Source: Fomes fomentarius
Lineage: Eukaryota > Basidiomycota > Agaricomycetes > Polyporales > Polyporaceae
DNA: 64,000 nucleotides
Reading direction: 5' to 3'
Assembly (NCBI GenBank): GCA_022606135.1
Contig: JABYQN010000007.1
Location: 2,480,001-2,544,000 of the forward strand
Part shown: positions 1-11,853 of the stretch, piece after piece
Numbering within the stretch: the first letter of the stretch is position 1
How the letters are laid out: every line of letters starts with the position of its first letter
The notes under the pieces: generated by a model
What the model was told of the DNA's origin: nothing
Databases searched by the model: none
The model's input: the letters and a program-made list of their open reading frames with translations, nothing else
Made by a program: the position numbers and the translations under genes

Positions 1-498
1 GCCATGTATGGACAGGTGGATGTGGTCAGTCCGGACGAATCTTATAAGGTAGCACCCACCCTGATGAGGGTTTTGCCATCCGGGTTCCAGAAGTTCATCC
101 TTCGGCAGAGCTGGACATACCTTACCATACCTTACCAGATACATACCAGGCTGGCAAGAATATATCATCTGAGCTATCTGCTGGTCATTTTGGTTCGTAA
201 GCTTCATTCATAATCATTCAAACTCCGACACAGCGTCTGTGTGCAACATCTGGTCGCTACAAACCCTACCATGGAGTTACAGAGCTGTTCCACGGCTCAC
301 AGTCTCCCACGATTCACCACATCTGTCGCGAATATTGCGCCTGTTACAACCAGGCTCAGTGCCTGCTTCTGGCGTCTTTCTTTTTCCCTTTTACCTCTCA
401 TGTTCTCTTCGAGATCAACCTCTGTACATCCATTCTCACGGCGATCCAACATCGTCATCACGCTTACCTCTTCTCGATGACTCGGTAGGAGTCATACT
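1..498. other. Left flank, no gene recognised
   Basis: No convincing coding region or RNA gene is seen. The open frames are short and resemble nothing I know. The last bases (499-502, GCAC) match the four bases after the right LTR of the Ty3 element, so this is probably the original flank of that insertion. Confidence 0.5.
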
Positions 499-502
499 GC
501 AC

Positions 503-849
503 TAGGCCTAGACCTGTACTTACTATGACTCATGCTGACTCGTGTTGACTAGCGCTGACACGCTCTGACTCATTCTGACTCGTTATGACTCGTACCTCAT
601 GTATGTACTTATAGCACAGGCAAACCTGAGGTGTTCCTCAGTTTGACCTCCTTTTCCAATCGAGGCTTTATCCCTATTGAAACCCTCGACCCCTGCTTGA
701 CTTCTAACACAGTACTCGACTACACCTCTTTGGTGTACGTTCCCCAAGTAACTTGCACACTCAATCAACATTCGAACCTCGACAACATCGTGACTCCTCG
801 ACTTGTGCATCTACGCACCTCCTAGATGCCCACGAGCCTCGGCGTAACA
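503..849 (+). repeat. 5' LTR of the Ty3 element
   Basis: Near-identical to 13347-13703. It contains repeated CTGACTCGTT-like units (one fewer than the right copy) and a TATA-like ACTTATAGC near 606. The ends are TAGG...AACA rather than the usual TG...CA. I set the left edge where identity with the 3' copy stops. No clear tRNA primer-binding site follows. Confidence 0.8.
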
Positions 850-1528
850 TTAGGTCAAACTCTACAATCCTGCCAACTTCTCTAAGTTCAGGCAGCCACC
901 CTGGATTACTCATCAGAACAAAGCTCTGATAGACCACCTACCCAGGCTCTTCTAGTAGATGGAGAACTCTTCATTGAAAAGAGGGCTGTTGTCTGGAACA
1001 ACAAACTAGGTTGGGTCTACACTCTTGATAAGGACGGCTACGTTCAAGACAGAGTATTGCAAGTACCACACAATCAGTGGGCTATTGGAACACCTGAAAA
1101 TCCCTCTACTGCATCAACTTCTGAACCCCCACACTCTCCCTCACCAGCTCCTGTGCACATTACCAGCCCTGTAACCTCACGTCCACCAACACCAACCACA
1201 CCTCCACCGACTACTCCGATCACAGCAATGGCAAGCACCGCAACTAACCCCAGACCCTCGGAGCGGAAGTTCCATGCCCCAAGCGATTTCAATGGACACT
1301 GTGTGCCTAGGAGTTCGTGCGACTCACGGATATAATCATGATGTTATGTTCATAGTTTCCATGATCCGTCGTCATGATGACCACGATCTTGTCAGAAAGC
1401 GCCGAGGACCATGAGTTCAGGAAATAAATCGTGATTATCAGTGTGAAACTGTCCCGTTTCACGAACACAATGCCACAGGCTGTAGCGTGAATTCCATGAT
1501 GATATCTCGTGTTTATCGCAATCTTCAA

Positions 1529-1734
1529 CATCCTGAATAGCACGATACATGTTCGTTTGGCCCACGAGGTCATGACACGTCAAAACCATGCAGTATATTC
1601 GTGAATGGCATGCAGTACATGCTGTATATATCATCCTGAATGGCACAATATATGTTCGTTCTCCCCACGAAGTTTTGGCACATTGTAAACATGCGATATA
1701 TTCGTGGATAACATGCAGTACATGCGGTGTATAG
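1529..1734. repeat. Subterminal tandem repeat of the CACTA element
   Basis: Two diverged copies of a unit of about 103 bp begin with CATCCTGAAT at 1529 and 1632. Each holds CACGA or TTCGTG words and a CATGCAGTACATGC core. Repeats like this near CACTA ends usually bind transposase; that role is inferred. Confidence 0.7.
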
Positions 1735-1738
1735 GGTA

Positions 1739-2793
1739 CTACAGGATACAGTGCAGAAAGCACATTGCGGCCAGCGCATGCGAATAACCATGTAAGGACA
1801 GGGATGGGATGGTGTAGAAGGTGGACTTAGATAGAAATAATAACCGTCCGAGTCGACGTGAGAGAGCAGGTAGCGGTGCATCACCTAGTAAGGCCTCAAG
1901 CTCCCATGCCCTGGCGCCTCGCACGATAATCTCCTGGCTGATGGACCCGACCATTCTTTCGTGGCTTTGCAGGGGCAGGTAACCTTCTTCACGGGCATAG
2001 CCCCGTGCATTCTGGAGGTACATCTTGACAAGCTCCGCGGTTGCCCAGTTGTTCTCAAACTTCTTTAGGATCAGATGCTTTTTGCGCGCCTGTGCCATCA
2101 TGGCACGTTGTACGTCATGATGAGAAGACGCACACGTAAGTCAAGACTTTCATCATATATGGCAAGCAAGAACGTTGACGAACCGCACGGTAGAGTACAC
2201 TCAACTTCTCTTGATCCTGCAGCCGGAAATCCTTTTCCAAGTCGAGCCCAACACTATAGACGAGTTTGCGAAGGTCGCTCTAGGTGTGACATACACAACA
2301 ATGGACAGGATGTGAGGTGTGTTTTGAGGTCAGGAATTAGCAAACGTGAGAACATACCTGAATGTGTTTGTAGCTCCGGTCATCATCCTTCAGGCCCATA
2401 GCCCTCTGAATTGGAATCCGTTTACCCCGCACGATGAGCGGCCTGGGAATACTGGTGTCATCGTTGACGTCGCCGGTCACACCTGTAGTTGCCGGAATAG
2501 CTTGAGACACTGTGAGTGCTTCTTCCAATGCCGTGGTCTTCTCCGCAAGGCTTTCATTCGCTGCTTGAAGCAATGCGTCGGCAGCCTCCTTCGCTACAAA
2601 CACCGTGACGGTAGGTTCAAGCTGTCAAGAGGATGTGATATGCAGACTTATGGTTTACCTTGATTAGCTGAGTCAAGCTTAGCTTGAAGGTCGGCAAGCT
2701 GTGCCTGTAAATCCTTGACTCTCTAGATGACGTGGCTTCATGTCGACTATGACTGGGGTAAAATTTGTGTGAGAAGTACTCACAGGTGCCATG
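1739..2793 (-). CDS. CACTA companion gene, unknown coiled-coil protein
   Basis: I do not recognise a named family. Read on the minus strand: ATG at 2793 (Met-Ala-Pro, then an intron); a coiled-coil exon (2722-2659) with VKDLQAQLADLQAKLDSANQ; an exon from about 2622 with LLQAANESLAEKTTALEEAL, ending KHIQ before a GTATGT donor near 2360; an exon with LRKLVYSVGLDLEKDF; and an exon from about 2080 with LKKFENNWATAELVKMYLQN. Heptad-like Leu and Ala suggest a dimerising coiled coil. I could not make the phase agree at one junction (2659/2622), so the model is provisional. It lies inside the TIRs antisense to the transposase, and could be a second transposition protein such as a TnpA-like DNA-binding factor; that is inference. 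Confidence 0.5.
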
Positions 2794-3131
2794 GAATGGT
2801 TAGAAGTTCATGCAACAATTGTAGGTGATGACAGGTTGACAAGTTTGAGCTGGTGAGGACAGTCTAGTGCACTCGCAGTGTAAAGAAAAAGAGTCAAGTG
2901 AAGAAGTCATAGCGGGATGCCAGAGACTTGTCGTAGCTAGGTAAGTGGGTGATTTGTCAGCGTTTCCTTTCTAAGAGTGATCAGTCGTTCTGACTTGTAC
3001 TTGTTATCAGGGAGTTGATTAGATTGTAACTCAGGTTAGACTGCGTGCAATAACGAGTTCTAATGTTTCCTCCTCTCTTGATACACTTTGCGATATAATT
3101 CAGCACATTGCCCTCTGCTTCCCTTGGCAAC

Positions 3132-6100
3132 ATGGCTCCTCGTCTGGCTCGTACAAAGGTAGCTCAAGAGAACAAGATCCTCTGTGACTGCGGATGTGGC
3201 GAGTCTCTTCATCCAAAGACCGTCGCCCGGCACCATGCTGGAAAAGCACGGCTTTCCGTCCGTGCCTCAATTGCTGCTTCTATGGCTCGGGATGATATCT
3301 CCAATCTGGGGGCAGGTTCAGTAAAGAGAGCTCGCTTTCACAGGGATGGGTGGGTTCCTCCTGCTGCTCAATTTCATCTGGTCGAACGAGGATCATCACC
3401 AGAAGAGGCGGGTACATCTGAACATGGACCGATGGACCACACCGAGGGTTTGGACTTTGTAGGAGGCATGGAACTGCTTCAAGCTAGCAGCACTGCAGGG
3501 GCTCTGAGGGTTGTCGAAGATACAGAAATAGGCACTCTTACTGGCTGCTGTGAGTACTGGAGATTTGGTCACACAGCAATTGTGGCTCCTAGTAAAGCTG
3601 ACTATCTCATCTCAGCAGTGAACGAGCCCGAGGGCCAACTTCAGGACCCAGAACCCATGGCTGACAGTCGGGTCGACGTTGATCATGTATGGGCTGGCTT
3701 GTCAGGGGCACGCCGATGGGTCACAGTCGAAGATGTCGAAGACGAGGATGATCTCCAAGCATTCCCAGCTGAAGAAGAGGATTTCTTCGAACTCACAGCA
3801 GAGGAGGACCCGGTTGATGAGTTTGAGGCCATATCAGTGTGGGACGAGGTTTTAGAATCACTGCTGCGTGCTTCAGGGTGCACAGGTGCGTCTCCTTCTT
3901 AATCTATCTGTGGTTAATTGGGACTGAGACACTAAATCACATAGCTGACGACTTGACGGAGAATGACATGGAGTATCTCCGCCCTTTTGCACTCAAAGTC
4001 GACACACACATGCCCGGTGAGATGTTCGCTAGGCTCCCATATGCTTTCCCCCATTCCAATGTCGCAACATGGAAGACGATCCAGTCGCGCATTGCTCAGT
4101 TGTCAGGTTTCGAGCCAGAACTGTATGACTGTTGCATTAACTCGTGCTGCTGCTTCGTCGGTCCACATGAGTCACTCGCAGCATGTCCGTATTGTGAAGA
4201 AGCACAACATAATGCTAGTGGCGCAGCACGGAAGGTCTTCATGTACCTGCCGCTCATTCCCCGCCTCAAGGCCTACGTCGCAAACTCAAATCTAGTGCAG
4301 AAGATGCAGTATCAGGCCAAGGAACACGTACATGAGGACGGGATCATCAAGGATGTCTTCGACTCTTCACACTACCAAGGTCTCAGGCCGACGCAAGTCC
4401 GCGTCAGTGGGAAGGAGCTTTCACATAAGTTCTTTGCAGACCACCGAGACATCGCACTTGGCCTATCCACAGATGGCTTTGCACCCTTCAAACGTCGTAC
4501 CAAAACTGCCTGGCCGCTCATCCTCTTTAACTACAATCTTCCGCCAGAGATCCGCTTTCATCTTGAGTACATCCTTGCTCTCGGTGTCATCCCCGGCCCG
4601 AAGAAGCCTCATGACATGGATTCATTCATCTGGCCTTTGACACAGGAGCTTCTCCATCTCGCAATTGGTGTCCATGCATATGACTCTCTCAGCGACGAGT
4701 TCTTTGCCCTCCATGCTTTCCTAATCCTTGTCTTTGGCGATATCCCTGCTATGTCAATGGTCATGTGTATGAAGGGTCACAATGGTGCCTCACCTTGTCG
4801 CATGTGCTCTATCCAAGGTATCCGTATCCCCGACTCCTCCAACCCCATTCACTATGTTCCACTGGACCGCTCACATCATCCGGATGTCGAGGCTTCGCCT
4901 CATGACCATGTCTCTGCCTACGACCCTGCTCATCTCCCATTGCGAACTCACGATGAGTTTCTCGCACAGGCACGCGACGTTCAGTTTGCACCATCTGACG
5001 CTGAATCAGAACGTCGAGCTAAGAAGTACGGTATCAAAGCGGTGCCCCTCCTGCACGTTCTCCCATCCCTCTCCTTTCCGGACTCCTTCCCTTACGACTT
5101 CATGCATCTACTCTGGGAAAATGTCGTCAAGAACCTGATGATGCTGTGGACTCGACAATACAAAGGTCTCAACGCGGGCTGCGAAGAGTATGAGCTTCAC
5201 CCGAACGTTTGGGATGCAATCGGTGAAGCAAGTGCACACTCAGGCAACATGATTCCCGGTGTCTTCGGTCCCCGCCTGCCAAATGTAGCCTCTGACAAGA
5301 TGTCGTGGACTGCAGATACACGTTCATTCTGGATTCAGTATGTCGGCCCAGTTCTCCTTGATAACCGATTCATTCATCGCCGGTACTATGATCATTTCGT
5401 GTTACTTGTATGCCTCATCCGTCGCTGCCTGCAATTTGAGCTCAAGATCGTTGAAATTACGGAGATTCGCCAAGGGTTCATCAAATGGGTTCAAGATTAT
5501 GAAAAGTGAGTTCTTCTCATCTTCGGAAATTAAGTTGAATTGACGGTTTCAGAATCTACTACCAGTACAATCCACAGCGGCTATCGGCATGCCCACTCAC
5601 TATCCATGCACTGCTACATATCGCAGATAGCATCGAGAAGGCAGGACCGGTATGGGCCTCTTGGGCCTTCCCCATGGAGCGCTACTGTGGTGCTCTCCAG
5701 CCGGCCATTCGAAGTCGACGGTCCCCATATGCCAGCCTTAACCGCCACCTTCTAGATCGTGCACGACTGACACACATCAAGCTTATCTACTCAGGACTCG
5801 AAGTCAAGCTACGGCTCAAGCCCAAACGGAATGAAACGGGCACAGCAATCCCCCCCTGTAAGTCCTGCACCGTTATGCCTTAATGGCCACATGTGCTTAC
5901 TCTGAATTGGTCGCACATTGTCCACAGATGACACATTTGTCCTCCTTCCGCCATCGCGTCCTATCACTCTTGATAGGGGACTACAGACCAAGCTCATATC
6001 GTGCTTATGCACTCGATTCACGGTTCCACCTGCATGCATACGGCGCATACTACCCCCTGTGGTGCAGCAATGGGGCAAACTGCGCATCTGTAATGATGGC

Positions 6101-6611
6101 GACACGATTCGTGCTGCCGCGCTCACGTCAGGCAACCACTCCGAAGATAACCGTGACACAACCTTTGTTCGGGTATGTATTTGACACGAGCTACTACATA
6201 ATCAGATAAAAACTAACTCACTATTCAAATGAATGCATCTAGTACGAAGCTCTTGTCGACCGCAATGCTCGCTATCACCAACGTGAAATAGAGTTCGAGC
6301 CCCAGACGTTCTATGGTCAACTCCTTCACATACTGGTTGTCAATCTCACTGGACACCCCACCGCCTCAGGCTCCACCCACTCCGCACACGAAACAGACAA
6401 TACACTCGTCCTTGGAGTGGTTCAAACATGTGTCATTGACGAAAGTAATGACAGCCTCGACATCCATTATTATTCTCGAATGGGTGCTACCACTGCAGTC
6501 GACATCACTACTGTTCAATGTGCTGTTGGCAGAATTCGCGAGCGGAACCGGTGGGCTATCATCGACCGCAGTGGATCTCTCTCGCGTGCACTGTTTGAGG
6601 ATATGCCGTAA
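3132..6611 (+). CDS. tnp2-family CACTA transposase
   Basis: Cuts and joins the CACTA ends. The proposed exons are 3132-3885, 3945-5505, 5553-5857, 5928-6172 and 6243-6611, with all phases agreeing and giving about 1077 residues. The N-terminus has a Cys/His cluster (CDCGCGESLH...H). An acidic region precedes the conserved tnp2 core, with FADHRDIALGLSTDGFAPF near residue 430, CRMCSIQG (a CxxC site), PYDFMHLLWENV and the C-terminal FPMERYCGAL box. These blocks are typical of basidiomycete transposases next to CACTA ends. No internal stop is seen, so this may be an active source. A donor-like GTAAGT overlaps the stop codon, so a further short 3' exon is possible. Confidence 0.85.
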
Positions 6612-7846
6612 GTCATCGTGCTGGTGGGTGTCATGCACTGGGGATACCGTATATTGTCCATGTAGTACACATGTCAATATCACTCATCCCGGTAGCAGAA
6701 TGGGACGTTCAAAGCCATTGGCAGATGCCATACATGTACAGATCTCGACACACCGTCAATTTGCACTCCTCACTTGACCCGACTGAACTTTGGCGCTGGG
6801 TGTATCGTCCCTCACGAATGCAGGCTGCCAGACCCGCATGAATTCCACAAAGATATATCGTGAAGGCAGTCATCGTGTTCATCACGATGACTGCCACGAA
6901 CTTGACATTTCACGAACTCTGCACGAACTTGCATCGTGGTGTGGGAAAATCACGACATAGCTTCGTGGGTGGCAAGAACCCTTGGGCGCATAGTGGGAGA
7001 TCGTGCAGAAGCTAGTGGTTTCCTCAACAACTGCCAAACGTACCTACGGCTGAACAAAGATTCATACACCAATGATGAGGAAAAGATCATCTTTGTTCTC
7101 TCCTATATGGTTGGAGGATCAGCTGGGCCGTTCAAGGAAGCATTCACTACAGCTGCCTTTGCAATCAATCCAACTACCAACCTGGAGAAAGGCTTTGGCA
7201 CATGGGCACAATTCCTAACCGAGTTCAATACTGCATTCACTCCCCTGAACCCTGTTGACAATGCTATCACTCAAATGAAAGCGTTGAAACAAAGTGGAAC
7301 AGCAGATGACTATGTCGCAGCATTCAGACCCCTTGCCATTCGATCCACCATCACAGAAGTTGCAGTCCTGTCAGACTACTTCCTTACTGGGTTAACCACT
7401 GGCCTAGTCAAGAGTATCATGTCTGTGGAAACCCTGCCAACCACGATGGATGGCTACTACAGTCTCACCACCAGGCTTGACCTCCAATGGCACAAGGGAC
7501 TTGAGCTTACCAGAGGAGCAGCACCAAAGAAGACTTCCCCTAGCGCACCAGCAATAGCCTCCAAGGCTGCAAGTACAGTCCAGTTAAGGAAACTCACCAA
7601 TGAAGAGCACACTAAACTTAGGAAGGAGGGTTGTTGCTTCTGTTGCAGGGAGGCAGGACACATCTCTGCAGAATGCCCCCAAGGAGGACAGAACACTCAG
7701 GCCAGGCGCCAGATCCGAGTAGCCACCTCTACACTGGCAGGCCCTACCCAAGCTGAACCAGAGTCCGCAATTACACATATGTGTGCACTATATGCGCAGT
7801 TCACACCTGAAGAAAGGGAGGTGGTGGTGAACATTGCGGAAGCAGA

Positions 7847-7853
7847 GGGTTTT
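7847..7853 (+). promoter_or_regulatory. -1 ribosomal frameshift slippery site GGGTTTT
   Basis: The heptamer is read as G-GGT-TTT in gag, fits the X-XXY-YYZ rule exactly, and sits immediately before the gag TGA. A -1 slip continues as TTG AAA CGG, which is the first codons of the pol frame. This explains how pol is expressed without its own ATG. I did not fold the downstream RNA for a stimulatory structure. Confidence 0.8.
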
Positions 7854-10800
7854 TGAAACGGTCACCTGCCTCGACGTCAGAGTGGCCCAGTCTCACGGTC
7901 TCACCTGTAATACTAGCAAATGTCACCAATCGATCAATGCGTATTCAAATCACCCTAGACCAAACCATTGAAACCCCTGCCCTCATTGATTCTGGAGCCG
8001 GAGGAATGTTCATTGACGAGCAGTTTGCTCGCATGCACAACATTCCCCTCACACCTCTCATCAGTCCCATACCCATGTACAACGTGGATGGAACACAGAA
8101 TAAACAAGGAGCCATCACCCATCACACTTGGAGAAGCCTATCAGTCGCTGGCACAACTCATCGCACCCACCTCTTAGCCACATCACTAGGAAAGGAAACC
8201 TTGATCCTGGGATTACCCTGGCTCCGACGCATCAATGCTCAGATTAACTGGCAATCTGGGAGAATTGCTTTTGAAGATCCTATCCCTGTCTCTGCCATTT
8301 CACAGCAACCCCCAGCAACAGTTGAAGAGGTGTTCGAAGCCCCAGGAGACCCTACTCCCTGCATTGCAACAACCTCTCAGTTTGTCCTGGAAGAGGTCGC
8401 AACAGAACACATAGCAGAATCAGAACTACAGGTACAGGATACTGGCGACATGGAAGAAATCCATGACTGTGAAGGAGACACCATAGACTTCGAATCAGAT
8501 GATCTCCTCATTGCCTACATCCGGGGAGAACCAGTCATTGGGCTATTCGAGGAGATCCAGGATGGACCCCTCACAGACGAGCATCACACTTCCAGCGACG
8601 CCCCTCTCCCAACCCATATTGGTCGAATTGCTCGATGGAATGGCACAACACACTTCTCATACGGACCACCAGTGAGCATACGGGCCAAGATCAACCTGGC
8701 AATGAAGTTGGCACAGAAAAAACACGCCCAGGAAGGCCCACTGCTCACGGAGAATACCTTACCAAGCAGCTATGAGGACTACAAAGATGTCTTTGAGAAG
8801 AAAGCTTCAGAACGCTTCCCAGAATCCCGACTCTATGATCATGCAATTGAGCTGAAACCAGACTTCATTCCGAAGAACTGCAAGGTGTACCCCCTGTCCC
8901 CAAAAGAGCAGACTCTACTGGACGACTTCATCAATGATAACCTCCGAAAGGGGTACATTCGCCCATCAAAGTCCTCAATGGCATCACTGTTCTTCTTTGT
9001 TTCCAAGAAGGATGGATCCCTTCGTCTATGTCAAGACTACCGTTATCTCAATGATGGCACAGTGAAGAATGCATATCCAATCCCTTTGGTCCAGGAGCTT
9101 GTGGATAAGCTCAAAGGAGCAACCATCTTCTCCAAACTCGGCCTATGTTCTGGATATAACAATGTCCGCATCAAGGATGGTGACCAGTGAAAAGCTGCCT
9201 TCAAATGTCAACAAGGACTGTTCAAACCCACAGTCATGTTCTTTGGACTCTGCAACTCTCCAGCCACCTTCCAAGCTATGATGAATGATCTCTTCAGTGA
9301 CATGATTGATGAGGGATGGCTGGTCATCTACATGGATGACATGCTGTTGTTCTCTAAGGACCAAAAGACTCACCAAGAACGTACCTGTCGTGTCCTCCAA
9401 CGACTATGGGAAAATGATCTGTACCTCAAGCCAGAGAAGTGCCTGTTTGACGTCACTGAAGTGGAATTCCTGGGATTGATCATCAAACCGGACACACTTT
9501 CCATGGACCCAGTTTAACTCCAAGGTATACAAGATTGGCCAGTACCCACCTCTCTGAAAGGAGTACACTCATTCCTTGGATTTGCAAACTTCTACCGCCG
9601 CTTCATCTCGAACTACTCGAACCTCACCCGACCCTTACATGACCTGACAAAGAAGGATCATCCATGGAGTTGGACAACCAAAGAACAGAATGCATTTGAG
9701 ACTCTGAAGCAGTTCATATCTTCCCCTGTTCTGGTTATGCCAGACAAAGCAAAACCATTCTCTATTGAATCAGATGCATCCAAGTTTGCTACTGGAGCAG
9801 TCCTTTGTCAAGCAGACACCAATGGAGACCTCCACCCATGCGCTTACCTGTCAAAATCCTTCAATGACGCGGAACAGAATTATGAGATCTACAACCGCGA
9901 GCTACTGGGCATTGTACGTGCACTAGACGAATGGCGACACTACTTGGAAGGCAGCCCACACCCAGTAGAGGTCCTGTCAGACCACAAGAACTTGACATGC
10001 TTCCGCACCGCACAGAAGCTCAACCGGCGACAAGCACGATGGAGCCTACTGCTCTCACAATTCAACCTACAGCTGAAACACATTGCAGGCACCAGAATGG
10101 TTCAGTCAGACACATTATCTCGCCTCCACCACCTTAACCTAGAAGACAATGACAACAGCGCCATCATTCTACTGCCCGATGATATGTTCATTTCCACCAT
10201 CGATATGGTGCTCAAGGATAGAATCAAAGCTGTCCATATCCAGGACCAAGTTATTCTAGATGCCCTAGCAGCTGTGAAGAATGGAACCCCACTCCCAATG
10301 AAGTCAACACTGGCAGACTGGACATTTCAAGATGGCTTGGTGTATTTCCGCAATAGGTGCTACATCCCACCTGACCAAGATCTGCACCGAGAAGTAGTAA
10401 AATGGTACCATGATCTCCGGCCAATGGGACACCCAGGACAGTTTGGGACCCTCAAACTTATGCGTCGAGAATACTGGTGGCCAGGCATGGCTGTCTTTGT
10501 ACGGAACTACATTCAAGGTTGCGCAGTATGTCAACAGACCAAGATCAATACACATCCTACAGTGCCACCACTGATGCCAATTCCGGCAAAAGCCCATGCA
10601 TATCCATTCGAGACAACCTCAGTCAACTTCATTACAGACCTCCCCTCGTCCAATGGCTACAACTCTCTCATGGTCATGGCAGACCACGATGCTACGAAGG
10701 GGGTAATTCTTTGCGCATGCACAAAGACCATTGACGCAATGGGAACGACACTGCTCATGCACCAAAACCTGTACAAATGCTTTGGAATTCCATCACGCAT

Positions 10801-11653
10801 CATCTCAGACAGAGGTCCTCAATTCTCTGCCAAGGTCTTCCAAGAGCTCACCCGTCTCGTCGGTATCAAATCGTCTATGAGCACAGCATACCACCCACAG
10901 ACCGATGGAGGCACTGAACGCATGAATCAGGAAATTGAAGCCTATCTGCATGCATTCTGCACCAACCATCTAGAAACATGGGCTGATTACCTCCCTGACA
11001 TTGGATTCATGCACAATTAGAGAAGTGCTCAAGGCCGCAATGCATCCCCCTTCTACCTTATGATGGGGTACAACCCCAAAGCAATCCCATCTGTACATCC
11101 CACAACGACTGTGCCCGCAGTAGAAGAAGGTCTTGGCAATCTGGAGAAGGTACGCCTTGAGGCAATGGCAGCACACGAGCTGGCAAGACAACACATGGCT
11201 GAACATGTCACCTGGGGATTTACACCATTCAAAAAGGGTCAGAAGGTCTGGCTAGAAGCGAAAAATCTCCGGTTCCTGAAGGATCACAAGAAACTCGCCA
11301 TGAAGCGGCAGGGCCCATTTGAAATCATGGAAGTACTTGGACCATTGACGTACAAACTACACCTTCCTGCTCAATGGCGAATCCACCCTGTTTTCCATGC
11401 CTCTCTTCTGACACCATACCATGAGAATGACATGCATGGTCCCAACTACATGCTGCCCCCTCCTGACCTTATCGAGGGGGAAGAGGAATTCAAAGTGGAA
11501 GCCATTGTGGGACACAAGAAGAATCGAGGTTGCTGGACCTACCTTGTCAAGTGGAAAGGATATCCAATATCAGAGAACTCTTGGGAGCCAGGATCACACC
11601 TGACTAATGCGCAGGAGCTGCTGACAGCATATAAGCGCATCCATCATCTCTGA
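7853..11653 (+). pseudogene. pol: Ty3 pol: protease, RT, RNase H, integrase, chromodomain
   Basis: One frame carries all domains in the Ty3 order. Protease is LIDSGAGG near 7985. Reverse transcriptase has VYPLSPKEQ and SKKDGSLRLCQDYR and the catalytic YMDDM near 9332. RNase H begins around [12 protein letters not shown] (9760). Integrase has an H-x-H/C-x2-C zinc site near 10410-10540 and DRG...TDGGTER. The C-terminal chromodomain (VEAIVGHKK...YLVKWKGYP) spans about 11490-11640. In-frame stops occur at 9188 (TGA, where Trp is expected), 9515 (TAA) and 11018 (TAG). The first catalytic Asp of integrase, usually in a VDFI context, reads Asn (SVNFITDLP). The copy is therefore inactive unless the stops are sequencing errors. 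Confidence 0.92.
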
Positions 11654-11682
11654 AAACCCATCCACAACCAGCTGACCCTCGC

Positions 11683-11853
11683 ATGCTCCTTGTTCTCATC
11701 ATCCTCTGCCTATACCTCCTTGCTCTCCTGGCCATCACTCTTGCCGTCCTCACATACCTATTCCGAGAGTTTACCCTTCAGCTCCTCGAACACACACTCC
11801 ACTCTCGCGATCACCCCCACAGACCCACCACAACTGGCTGGGGAGATATATGA
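11683..11853 (+). CDS. Tiny membrane protein ORF A of the Ty3 element (56 aa)
   Basis: Starts 29 bp after the pol stop. Residues 2-26 are almost entirely Leu, Ile, Val and Ala, a clear single membrane helix. The polar tail contains LQLLEHTLHSRDHPHRP. Its TGA overlaps the ATG of the next ORF as ATGA, as in termination-reinitiation coupling. I do not recognise a family. The strand is rich in pyrimidine codons, which favours chance hydrophobic frames, but the linked second ORF with a matching tail argues for a real pair. An envelope-like, viroporin-like or particle-targeting role is only a guess. Confidence 0.45.
   Translation: MLLVLIILCLYLLALLAITLAVLTYLFREFTLQLLEHTLHSRDHPHRPTTTGWGDI

Larger units (their letters stand above)
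1297..6995 (+). mobile_element. CACTA (EnSpm) DNA transposon
   Basis: Imperfect terminal inverted repeats of about 30 bp start CACTGTG at the left and, read inward on the other strand, CACTATG at the right; both share GTTCNTGC and CACG further in. The 3-bp duplication GGA (1294-1296, 6996-6998) is the size expected for this superfamily. Subterminal regions at both ends are dense in CACGA/TCGTG motifs, likely transposase-binding sites. The element carries a tnp2 transposase on the plus strand and a second gene on the minus strand. Confidence 0.93.
886..7856 (+). pseudogene. gag: Ty3 gag, split by the CACTA insertion
   Basis: Gag would form the capsid-like particle and bind the element RNA. 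The frame is open from 886, but its first ATG is at 1228, before a Pro/Ser/Thr-rich leader gives way to the capsid start (KFHAPSDFNG). The CACTA element enters after that Gly codon. Coding resumes in the same frame at 6999 with DRAEASGFLNN and runs to the TGA at 7854-7856. A CCHC zinc knuckle (C-x2-C-x4-H-x4-C) lies near 7633-7675. Removing 1297-6995 plus one GGA copy restores one continuous frame, so the CACTA jumped into an intact gag. The open region before 1228 also looks coding; an intron across the LTR edge (844-891) could join it to an ATG at 826 inside the LTR. Confidence 0.85.

Noticed and set aside
6936..6998. Open frame before the resumed gag, as the start of a separate gag gene
   Set aside because: It lies in the right terminal repeat of the CACTA element; the true gag resumes at 6999 after the GGA duplication.
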